Assembly: GCA_038125725.1 (NCBI GenBank)
Contig: JAYPEK010000036.1
Coordinates: forward strand, 1 to 36,516
From: TMED8 sp038125725
Lineage (GTDB): Bacteria > Pseudomonadota > Alphaproteobacteria > Rhodospirillales > Casp-alpha2
DNA length: 36,516 nucleotides
Direction: 5' to 3'
Shown here: positions 7,519 to 14,477 of the stretch, piece by piece
Layout of the letters: the number at the start of each line of letters is the position of its first letter
Numbering within the stretch: position 1 is the stretch's first letter
The notes under the pieces: generated by a model
Database searches by the model: none
Told to the model about the DNA's origin: nothing
What the model saw: the letters and a program-made list of their open reading frames with translations, nothing else
Position numbers and translations under genes: made by a program

Positions 7519-8450
7519 GCGAAGCGGGGTCCGGCGGCTGGTTCGGCCGGCTGAAAAGCGGTCTTTCGAAGTCGTCGCAGAAGATTGCCGGCGGCATCAC
7601 CGAGCTGTTCACCAAACGCAAACTCGACGCCGGCGCGCTCGAGGACCTGGAAGAGATCCTGATCACCGCCGACATGGGCGTGGCGACGGCGGCTAAACTG
7701 TCGGCGTCGCTGGCCGACCGCCGCTTTGATCCGGAGGTTGCCGCCGACGTGGTGCAGGCGGCGCTGGCGGAAGACATCGCCCAAATCCTGGAGCCGGTGG
7801 CGAAGCCGCTTGAAATCGACGCCGCCCATGCGCCGCACGTGGTGCTGGTCTGCGGCGTCAACGGTTCGGGCAAGACCACCACCATCGGCAAGATGGCGAA
7901 AACCTATTCGGACGCCGGGCTCAAGGTGATGCTCGCCGCCGGCGACACCTTCCGCGCCGCCGCCGTCGAGCAGTTGCAGGTCTGGGGGGAGCGCTCGCGG
8001 GTGCCGGTGGTGACCGGCCCGCAGGGCGGCGACGCGGCGGCGCTGGCCTATCAGGCGCTGGAGCGGGCCAAGGCGGAAGGGATGGATCTCCTGATGATCG
8101 ACACCGCCGGGCGCCTGCAGAACCGCAAGGACCTGATGGCCGAGCTGGAAAAGATCATCCGCGTGATCAAGAAGCTCGACGATAGCGCGCCGCATAGCGT
8201 GCTTCTGGTGATGGACGCCACCATCGGCCAGAACGCCCACAGCCAGGTCGAGACCTTCAAGGAAATGGTTGATGTCTCGGGCCTGGTGATGACCAAGCTC
8301 GACGGCTCCGCCAAGGGCGGCGTCGTGGTGGCGCTGGCGGAGAAATTCGGCCTCCCGGTGCATGCCGTCGGCGTCGGCGAAGGCATCGACGACCTGCGCC
8401 CGTTCGAGGCGGGGGCGTTCGCACGGTCGCTGATGGGGCTCGACGGCTAG
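7515..8450 (+). CDS. ftsY: SRP receptor GTPase FtsY
   Basis: FtsY is the membrane-associated receptor that docks SRP-ribosome complexes at the Sec translocon. The 311-residue protein consists of the NG domains: GVNGSGKTTTIGKMAK (about residues 112-127), DTFRAAAVEQLQVWGER, DTAGRLQNRKDLMAELEKI, TKLDGSAKGGVVV and GVGEGIDDLRPFEAGAFARS. The long acidic A domain of E. coli FtsY (497 residues) is missing, as is common in alphaproteobacteria. The membrane contact probably comes from the N-terminal amphipathic stretch SGGWFGRLKSGLSKSSQKI. The GTG start overlaps the mtaB stop by three bases. It is the last gene before the accessory-looking islet at 8451-11860. Confidence 0.97.
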   Translation: MSEAGSGGWFGRLKSGLSKSSQKIAGGITELFTKRKLDAGALEDLEEILITADMGVATAAKLSASLADRRFDPEVAADVVQAALAEDIAQILEPVAKPLEIDAAHAPHVVLVCGVNGSGKTTTIGKMAKTYSDAGLKVMLAAGDTFRAAAVEQLQVWGERSRVPVVTGPQGGDAAALAYQALERAKAEGMDLLMIDTAGRLQNRKDLMAELEKIIRVIKKLDDSAPHSVLLVMDATIGQNAHSQVETFKEMVDVSGLVMTKLDGSAKGGVVVALAEKFGLPVHAVGVGEGIDDLRPFEAGAFARSLMGLDG

Positions 8451-8490
8451 GGTTTCCAGGTGCCGGCGATATCCGGTCCAAACCCTTCCA

Positions 8491-8597
8491 TCGTCATTCC
8501 CGTGAAAGCGGGAAACGGGTAGGTCCATCCAGCGGCGGGAACCATGACCGGAAATGGTGCGTGCCGGAGCAAGCGGTGACCCGCTTTCGCGGGTACG
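8491..8597. repeat. palindromic dispersed repeat, copy 1 (diverged)
   Basis: The left end reads CGTCATTCCCGTGAAAGCGG and the right end CCCGCTTTCGCGGGTACG. The arms are partly complementary, giving a ~107-bp imperfect palindrome just after ftsY. The left arm is nearly identical to the copy at 11703-11757. Sequences of the CGTCATTCCCGCGAAAGCGGG type are widespread intergenic repeats in alphaproteobacteria. Its hairpin may end the ftsY transcript. Confidence 0.7.
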
Positions 8598-8619
8598 GTC
8601 GGTTGAGAGAGGACCTCGG

Positions 8620-9498
8620 TTATCCCACGGCGCGAAGTGGGTTCTCGCCCTGAATTTCCCGAGCGATCTCTCGAATCAAGGCCAGCGATGCGTCGTCCAA
8701 CTTCGGTGAGCGGGTGCGCGCAATGTAGGTGATGCCCGGTGGAGCCGGGAAGATCCCCTCAACGATCTCGATATCCGAAGTGACATGCATCCCGTTTAAG
8801 ACGGCGACCCCCAATCCGGACCTAACGGCAGACTGGATGCCGGCGGCGCTAGGACATTCGAGTACCTTGTGAAACCGGTGCCCCCACGATTGGCCCTCCT
8901 GGTATGCCCACTCTTTGTAGAAGCAGTTGGTGTCGAATGAGAGAAACGGCACCGATTTGGATGGGTCTAAAGTGAAATCCCGTGATTTGACCCAATAAAG
9001 ACAATCATCGAACAACACGGTGTCATCTGGCCGGAGATCCGCGTCAAAGACCTGCATGATCGCAATATCGATATCGCCCGCCTTCAGCCAAGATTGTACA
9101 TTCAGGCTCTGACCAGTGCGCGTGCTCACGCGGATCTGCGGATAGAGCCGCGTGAACCGTCCCAAAATGCGCGCAATGCCGCTGATCGTCGTATCTTCCG
9201 TCATTCCCAGCCGGACCGTGCCGGAAAGCGATTTCTTGGAGACTGCCGCCAGCGCCTCATCGTGCAGGTCGATCATCCGCTCCGCATAGTCGAGGAGTTT
9301 GAGGCCGGCCTCAGTGAAACCTTGTGCGCCAGACCGACGGGTCAGCAGCTTACAATCGAGACTATTCTCGAGCCGGCTGATCCTGTGGCTGACTGCCGAT
9401 TGCGATAGCGCCAAGTGCTCCGCTGCGCGGGTAACACCTCCGTGGGTCGAGATCGCCAAAAGCGCACGAAGGGCGTCAATCTCAAGTCTTTCGGTCAT
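8620..9498 (-). CDS. LysR-family transcriptional regulator
   Basis: A 292-residue LysR-type regulator. The N-terminal winged HTH (residues 1-65) reads LEIDALRALLAISTHGGVTR, AAEHLALSQSAVSHRISRLE, NSLDCKLLTRR. The effector-binding domain follows from about residue 90 (SGTVRLGMTEDTTISGIARI). Start is placed at MTERLEID; a longer version from 9516 would add only MLGLRA. It is divergent from the HAD hydrolase at 9612, with 113 bp between them holding an ATGACA-N12-TGTCAT inverted repeat. Such pairing usually means the regulator controls the neighbour. Codon use is less GC-biased than in the flanking housekeeping genes, which fits acquisition by transfer. The inducer is unknown. Confidence 0.92.
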   Translation of the reverse strand: MTERLEIDALRALLAISTHGGVTRAAEHLALSQSAVSHRISRLENSLDCKLLTRRSGAQGFTEAGLKLLDYAERMIDLHDEALAAVSKKSLSGTVRLGMTEDTTISGIARILGRFTRLYPQIRVSTRTGQSLNVQSWLKAGDIDIAIMQVFDADLRPDDTVLFDDCLYWVKSRDFTLDPSKSVPFLSFDTNCFYKEWAYQEGQSWGHRFHKVLECPSAAGIQSAVRSGLGVAVLNGMHVTSDIEIVEGIFPAPPGITYIARTRSPKLDDASLALIREIAREIQGENPLRAVG

Positions 9499-9535
9499 AG
9501 CGCGCAACCCCAACATGCCAAATTTCGATTAATAT

Positions 9536-9559
9536 ATGACAATCATTCATTTGTGTCAT
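9536..9559. promoter_or_regulatory. candidate LysR operator between the divergent LysR and HAD genes
   Basis: ATGACA (9536-9541) and TGTCAT (9554-9559) form a perfect inverted repeat with a 12-base spacer in an AT-rich stretch. The size fits a LysR recognition site. It lies 37 bp from the LysR start and 52 bp from the HAD start, so it could serve both promoters. Confidence 0.45.
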
Positions 9560-9611
9560 CCCTTGGGTTTCGGCTATCACATGGATACGCACAATATTGG
9601 GAGCCAAGCCT

Positions 9612-10340
9612 ATGAAACTGACCGACTTCAAAGTTCTGACCTTCGATGTCTATGGCACGCTGATCGATTGGGAAACGGGCATGGTGACGGGATTGAAGCC
9701 GTTGACCGACAAAGTTGATCGCACGCTCAGCCGCGACGAAATCCTCGAGGCGCATGCGTATTACGAATCGACAACACAACGCTGGACGCCGGCAAAAAGG
9801 TACTCTGACCTACTCGGCGTCGTCTACCGCCGCTTGGCCGAGGAATGGGGTGTCGAGGTGAGCTGGGAGGAGTGCCAAGCCTACGGCCTTTCCGTGCGCC
9901 AATGGCCAGCTTTCGAAGATAGCCGTGAGGCACTCGCTTATCTGAAAGGGCACTTCAAGCTGGTCGTTCTGACCAATACCGACAGCGTCAGCTTTTCGGG
10001 TTCCAATGCACGGCTCGGCGTTCATTTCGACGGCGTCTATACGGCTGAAGACATTGGAAGCTACAAGCCGGCGGACAGAAACTTCGACTACATGCTTGAG
10101 AACCTTGTTCGGCAGGGGATCGAGAAGCATGAGATACTGCATACAGCGGAAAGCATGTTTCATGATCATGCCCCCGCGAACAAGTACGGCCTGTCAAACT
10201 GTTGGATTTATCGCCGCCACGACAAAGAAGGTTTTGGCGCGACCATGGATCCAGGCGAAATGCCGAGCTACGACTTCCGGTTCACAAGTATGGCTGAGAT
10301 GGTTGCAGCCGTGAAACAGGAAGTGGGCGGCAGCGATTGA
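9612..10340 (+). CDS. haloacid dehalogenase, type II-like HAD hydrolase
   Basis: A 242-residue HAD-superfamily hydrolase. Motif I is FDVYGTLIDWETG with the nucleophilic Asp near residue 11. Motif II is VVLTNTDSVSF, the Lys motif is GSYKPADRNFDYML, and the late region HTAESMFHDHAPANKYGLSN followed by CWIYRR matches (S)-2-haloacid dehalogenases closely (their HVAQSxYHD-PAK.LG pattern). That subfamily hydrolyses 2-haloalkanoic acids to 2-hydroxyacids, though many members have unknown substrates. Start at ATG 9612 is supported by GGGAG at 9599-9603; a TTG five codons upstream is less likely. It is divergent from, and probably controlled by, the LysR gene at 8620-9498. Confidence 0.88.
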   Translation: MKLTDFKVLTFDVYGTLIDWETGMVTGLKPLTDKVDRTLSRDEILEAHAYYESTTQRWTPAKRYSDLLGVVYRRLAEEWGVEVSWEECQAYGLSVRQWPAFEDSREALAYLKGHFKLVVLTNTDSVSFSGSNARLGVHFDGVYTAEDIGSYKPADRNFDYMLENLVRQGIEKHEILHTAESMFHDHAPANKYGLSNCWIYRRHDKEGFGATMDPGEMPSYDFRFTSMAEMVAAVKQEVGGSD

Positions 10341-10522
10341 TCTGTGCCAGTCATGGGTCGGCGGTACGTATTTTCGGCTGCCACGAAACACGTCCGTGCC
10401 TGAGAGAAAAGCGAGCCTCGGCGTCAGGACATTCGATCGGGCTCGAAATCAGGCCGGTTCCTCCTCCGGGACCGGGTTTCGCCAGGAGGTGACCAATCTC
10501 GCCGCACCAGCCAGGCAAAAGC

Positions 10523-11413
10523 CTATTGGCAAGCCTGCTTCGACTTCTTCCAATTTTTTCCGTCTTTGCATTTATGAGGGCTATTGGACTTGGTGCCCGG
10601 CGCGGGTTTTCCGCCCCAGAAATTGTAGTAATCAGCCGGGCTATCATACAAACAGGCCGTTTGGCTGACATTGCCCGTTGCCGTGGTCGTGCCCGCCCCG
10701 AAGGATGTGCACGATACGGTGCTCGTCCCGCTCGTATAGGTGCCGGTTGGGCACTTGATTTGGGCCGTTGCCCCAGCTTCCGGAACGTAGTTCCCGGCGC
10801 TGGCCGCCGTGCAGGCGATGCTTCTGGTTCCGCTGGCGTAGGTTCCCGCCTGACATGGCGTTTGCGCGTCAGCCGCGGCATTGGCAACGAAGTGGCCCGC
10901 CGTCGCCGTTACGCAGGCCTTGTTGCCTTCGCCGGCCGCATAAGTGCCGGCTTTGCAGGGTGTTTGCGCATTCTTCTCTTTTCCATTCACATAATGGCCC
11001 GGCGCGGCGATGGTGCAGGGCGCGCGCCCCGTTGCCGAGTAATAGCCCTCTTCGCAGGAGCAAGCGGAAACGCTTTTGCCTTCGCTGCTCCGCGAACGCG
11101 AACCGGCCGGGCATTGCGTCGGCTCCGTGGCGCCGGTGACATCGACGTAATATCCTTTCAGCGCCTTGTTGCAGGTTTCCGTTTGCGTCGCATCATCGCG
11201 CTTTTTGGCGGTCCTGTTGTAACGTCCCTTGCTGCAGGGCGTGCACTGGTAAACGTTATGCCCTGACTGCAGCCAGGTTTTCACCCATGTGCCGGCCGGG
11301 CATTCCAGGTCGGTTGCCGCCAGATACCCCAAGACGGGATATTCCGTCGCCGAAGCGGGCTGCCCACCGATCATCGACGCCATGAATAGAACGGCAAAAA
11401 CTTTCGCCCTCAT
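10523..11413 (-). CDS. secreted cysteine-rich repeat protein (ephrin-receptor/TNFR-like repeats)
   Basis: A 296-residue predicted secreted protein of unknown function. From MRAKVF a short signal peptide (hydrophobic FAVLFMASMIGG, cleavage after QPASA) leads into a chain of cysteine-rich units. Typical units are CKAGTYAAGEGNKAC, CQAGTYASGTRSIAC and CPTGTYTSGTSTVSC, separated by linkers like TAGHFVANAAADAQTP, with a period near 33 residues. The N-terminal part is also Cys-rich (CTPCSKGRYN, CSCEEGYYS). The pattern resembles GCC2/GCC3 and ephrin-receptor-type disulfide repeats common in eukaryotes. An in-frame ATG at 11491 has a better ribosome binding site (AGGAG, six bases away) but would put 26 extra residues before the signal peptide. 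It is convergent with the HAD gene. No domain with catalytic residues is visible. Confidence 0.75.
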   Translation of the reverse strand: MRAKVFAVLFMASMIGGQPASATEYPVLGYLAATDLECPAGTWVKTWLQSGHNVYQCTPCSKGRYNRTAKKRDDATQTETCNKALKGYYVDVTGATEPTQCPAGSRSRSSEGKSVSACSCEEGYYSATGRAPCTIAAPGHYVNGKEKNAQTPCKAGTYAAGEGNKACVTATAGHFVANAAADAQTPCQAGTYASGTRSIACTAASAGNYVPEAGATAQIKCPTGTYTSGTSTVSCTSFGAGTTTATGNVSQTACLYDSPADYYNFWGGKPAPGTKSNSPHKCKDGKNWKKSKQACQ

Positions 11414-11860
11414 GAATGGTCCAGCAATATGAAAAAACAAAGTCGGTCTCCCCAATGATGTGACACATGGACATTGATGTCCCAGGACCATCTTGCGCTC
11501 CTGTTTCGCCGCTGCTGGTTGTAACCTCGCATGATGGCCGTCAGAGTAAATAGGAATTTATTGACTTTTATAGGTATTGTGTTATGGTGCCGGTTCGTAG
11601 CGCCGGGTTCGGCGCAGGCGCGCTATTTCACAATCGAATCGGATTTGCGCCGGGCCGAGGGTTCCAAGTGATGGGAATCCATTGGAGCCGGCTTTAACAA
11701 CATCGTCATTCCCGCGAAAGCGGGACTCCAGGCCGTCTTTCCGTTCGCGGGGACGACGTGAAAAAAACCGGTCGAGGAAAATTGGGTTCGTTCCTGAGAT
11801 TTTTTTGGAAACCTTTTCAAATCAATGGCTTCCAACCCCCGTTTTGTCGCTGGGGGCGGT
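11414..11860. other. long non-coding stretch between the Cys-rich protein and nitronate monooxygenase genes
   Basis: If the Cys-rich gene starts at 11413 this region is 447 bp (369 bp if it starts at 11491). It holds a short AT-rich island (about 11543-11587, containing TTGACTTTTATAGG) that may include a promoter, and copy 2 of the palindromic repeat at 11703-11757. No convincing gene was found. Confidence 0.6.
11703..11757. repeat. palindromic dispersed repeat, copy 2 (near-canonical)
   Basis: CGTCATTCCCGCGAAAGCGG at 11704-11723 opens the element, which closes with CCGTTCGCGGGGACGACG. The ends are largely complementary, so the unit can fold into a long hairpin. It shares its left arm, with one change in 20 bases, with the copy at 8491-8597 on the other side of the LysR/HAD/Cys-rich islet. 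Confidence 0.75.
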
Positions 11861-12934
11861 CTAGAAACGTTTCAGCACCGCTTCCGTTTCCCCCGCCAGC
11901 GCCTCCAGCAACTCACCCGCCGGCAGAGCGCGGTGAATGCCCGCCGCCTGTCCGGCCCACAAGGAGACCAGGTCCGGTTTGCCGGCCTGGGCACTGGCTT
12001 TTCGTAAAGGCCCGGTGAGGGTGTTGAGGATTGGGAAATCCGGGAAGCCGTCCTCGCCGCCGGCCATCTCTTGCATGTAGCGGTTCTCCAGCCCACGCGC
12101 CGGACGGCCGGAGAAGGCGCTGGTCAGGCGGGTCTGGTCGTCGCGGGCGGTTGCCAAGGCGTCGCGATGCGCCTGGGGGATCATCGATTCCGGGCAGGGC
12201 AGGAAGGCGGTACCGATCTGCGCCGCCTCGGCGCCCAAGGCGAGCGCGGCGGCGATGCCGCGTCCGTCGGCGATGCCGCCGGCCGCGATCACCGGCACCG
12301 AGACCGCGTCCACCACCTGCGGCACCAGCGCCATGGTGCCGACCCAGCCGTCCTCGTAGGGCTTGGCGAAGGTGCCCCGGTGACCGCCGGCCTCGAACCC
12401 TTGCGCGACGATGGCGTCGATGCCGCCGGCCTCCAGCGCGCGTGCCTCGGCCACCGTGGTCGCCGAGGAAATGGTGAAGATGCCGGCATCCTTGACGGCG
12501 CGGAATAGGTCATTCGCCGGCATGCCGAAATGAAAGCTCACCACCGGCGGCATTTCTTCCAGCACCACCGCCAGGTGGTCTTCGTTGAAGGGAAGCGACG
12601 AGACCTCGGCGGCCGGCACCTCGCCCAGGCCGAATTCCTGGTAGTAGGGCGCCAACTGTTGGCGCATGGCTTCGCCCCGCGCCGGGTCCGGGACGGCGTC
12701 TTGGTGGACGAAGAAGTTGATGTTGTAGGCGCCGTTGGTTGCGGTTCGGATGGCCTGGCAGTCGGCACGGGTGGCGTCCGGCGATTGCAGGGCGACGCCG
12801 AGCGATCCCATGCCGCCGGCGCGGGTCACGGCGGCGGCCATTTCCGGCGTCGAGGCGCCGGCCATGGGGGCCTGGATGATCGGATATCGGATGCCCAGGC
12901 GCTCGGTCAGGCGGTTTCGTGTCCAGTCGGTCAT
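11861..12934 (-). CDS. nitronate monooxygenase (2-nitropropane dioxygenase family)
   Basis: An FMN-dependent TIM-barrel oxidoreductase of 357 residues. It starts MTDWTRNRLTERLGIRYPII and continues QAPMAGASTPEMAAAVTRAG, then GMGSLGVAL. The signature GFEAGGHRGTF (with the conserved His used as catalytic base) and the phosphate-binding VIAAGGIADGRGIAAALALG plus GTAFLPCPES are all present. The family oxidises alkyl nitronates such as propionate-3-nitronate, which detoxifies nitro compounds; some members have other or unknown roles. A slightly longer start at 12952 exists, but MTDW fits the family. It is divergent from the amidase at 13064. Confidence 0.92.
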   Translation of the reverse strand: MTDWTRNRLTERLGIRYPIIQAPMAGASTPEMAAAVTRAGGMGSLGVALQSPDATRADCQAIRTATNGAYNINFFVHQDAVPDPARGEAMRQQLAPYYQEFGLGEVPAAEVSSLPFNEDHLAVVLEEMPPVVSFHFGMPANDLFRAVKDAGIFTISSATTVAEARALEAGGIDAIVAQGFEAGGHRGTFAKPYEDGWVGTMALVPQVVDAVSVPVIAAGGIADGRGIAAALALGAEAAQIGTAFLPCPESMIPQAHRDALATARDDQTRLTSAFSGRPARGLENRYMQEMAGGEDGFPDFPILNTLTGPLRKASAQAGKPDLVSLWAGQAAGIHRALPAGELLEALAGETEAVLKRF

Positions 12935-13063
12935 GGCGTTCTCCTCCCCCATCTGCGTCCCGAACTTTCAAGGCGCGCGGGCCAGATGGCAAGAATTTAC
13001 CATTGGTCCCCTGCCGTGGATTGCTATGATGGCGCCCAGGCAAAGAGACGAAGCGGAGTATCA

Positions 13064-14470
13064 ATGTCCACCCTCGACCAAACCGAAGCCTGTTATCTAT
13101 CGGCCACGCACCTGGTCGACCTCTACCAATGGAAGACCCTGTCGCCGGTGGAGGTGACGAAAGACGTGCTCGCCCGAATCAGCGAAGTCGACGGCCCGGT
13201 GAATGCCTTCTGTGAAGTCGACGAGGAAGCGGCGCTGGCATCGGCGCGCGAGTCCGAGGCGCGCTGGATGAAGGGCGAGCCCAAGGGCCTGGTCGATGGC
13301 GTGCCGGCAACGATCAAGGATTTGCTGATCACCAATGGCTCGGTCACAGGCCGCGGCTGCAAGGCCACCGAGGGCGCTGCGCCCGAGACCGAGGACGCGC
13401 CGGCGGTGGCGCGCATGCGCCAGCAGGGCGCGGTGTTCGTCGGCCGCACGACGACGCCGGAGCTCGGCTGGAAGGGCATCACCGACAGCCCGCGCACCGG
13501 CATCACCCGTAACCCTTGGAATACCGATCTGACGCCCGGCGGCTCTTCGGGCGGCGCGGCGGTGGCGGCGGCGCTCGGCATGGGCGCGCTGCATATCGGC
13601 ACCGACGGCGGCGGCTCCGTGCGGATTCCGGCTGGGTTCACCGGCGTCTTCGCGCTGAAGCCCACCGCCGGCCGGGTGCCGGTGTTTCCGCCGAGCGCCT
13701 TCGGCAGCCTCAGCCACGTCGGGCCGATCACCCGCACCGTCGACGAAGCCGGGTTGATGATGAACGTGCTGTCACTGCCCGATTCCCGCGACTGGCGCGC
13801 ACTTCCCTACGATCCCTGGGATTTCCGCACCGGGCTCGATCTTGGCGTGAAGCATCTCCGCATCGCCTACAGCCCGGCGCTCGGCTTCGCCGACGTGGAC
13901 CCGGAAATCGCTTCCATCGTCGCCGAGGCGGCCCAAGTGTTCGAGGAGTTGGGCGCCACGGTGGAGGAACAGGACCCCGGCTTCGACGACCCCATCGATT
14001 GCTTCAACAAGCATTGGTACTGGGGCTGCCACAAGATGATCTCCGCCTATCCCGAAGCCGCCCGCGCCGACATGGACCCGGGCCTCGTCGAGGTGGCGGA
14101 GATTGGCGTCAATTACACCCTCGAAGAGTTCGACCGCGCCATGGACGAACGGGTGCAGTTGGGCCAATTGATGTGCGGCTTCCATGCCGAATATGACCTG
14201 CTGGTGACGCCGGCGCTGGCAGTGCCGCCGTTCCAGGCCGGCCGCGACGTGCCGGAGCCCGGCCCCGGCACGCGCTGGACCGATTGGACGCCGTTCACCT
14301 ATCCGTTCAACCTGACCGGCCAGCCGGCCTGTGTCGTGCCCTGCGGCTTCAATGCCGCCGGCCTGCCGGTGGGGCTGCAGATCGTCGGGCCCATGTACGG
14401 CGATGCGCTGGTGCTGCGCGCCGCCGCCGCCTTCGAACAGGTGCGGCCGTTCAAGATGCCGAAGGGCTAG
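13064..14470 (+). CDS. amidase (amidase-signature family)
   Basis: A 468-residue amidase-signature hydrolase. The Ser-cisSer-Lys triad is visible: the Lys in GVPATIKDLLITNGS, the cis-Ser in TPGGSSGGAAVAAALGMG, and the nucleophile in IGTDGGGSVRIPAGFTGVFA. The C-terminal part has DLLVTPALAVPPF and CVVPCGFNAAGLPVGLQIVG, usual for this family. GGAG lies six bases before ATG 13064. The substrate is not predictable from sequence; no GatB/GatC neighbour is present, so a tRNA-amidotransferase role is unlikely. It is convergent with the amidase at 14478-15893, leaving seven bases between them. The two are only distantly similar, so this is not a recent tandem duplication. Confidence 0.9.
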   Translation: MSTLDQTEACYLSATHLVDLYQWKTLSPVEVTKDVLARISEVDGPVNAFCEVDEEAALASARESEARWMKGEPKGLVDGVPATIKDLLITNGSVTGRGCKATEGAAPETEDAPAVARMRQQGAVFVGRTTTPELGWKGITDSPRTGITRNPWNTDLTPGGSSGGAAVAAALGMGALHIGTDGGGSVRIPAGFTGVFALKPTAGRVPVFPPSAFGSLSHVGPITRTVDEAGLMMNVLSLPDSRDWRALPYDPWDFRTGLDLGVKHLRIAYSPALGFADVDPEIASIVAEAAQVFEELGATVEEQDPGFDDPIDCFNKHWYWGCHKMISAYPEAARADMDPGLVEVAEIGVNYTLEEFDRAMDERVQLGQLMCGFHAEYDLLVTPALAVPPFQAGRDVPEPGPGTRWTDWTPFTYPFNLTGQPACVVPCGFNAAGLPVGLQIVGPMYGDALVLRAAAAFEQVRPFKMPKG

Positions 14471-14477
14471 AGAAGAG

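Noticed and set aside
11584..11697. 36-codon reading frame in the AT-rich gap
   Set aside because: No ribosome binding site; overlaps the putative promoter; composition not gene-like.
12530..13063. Upstream extension of the first amidase
   Set aside because: The extension is antisense to the nitronate monooxygenase gene; the ATG at 13064 has a good ribosome binding site and begins the family similarity.
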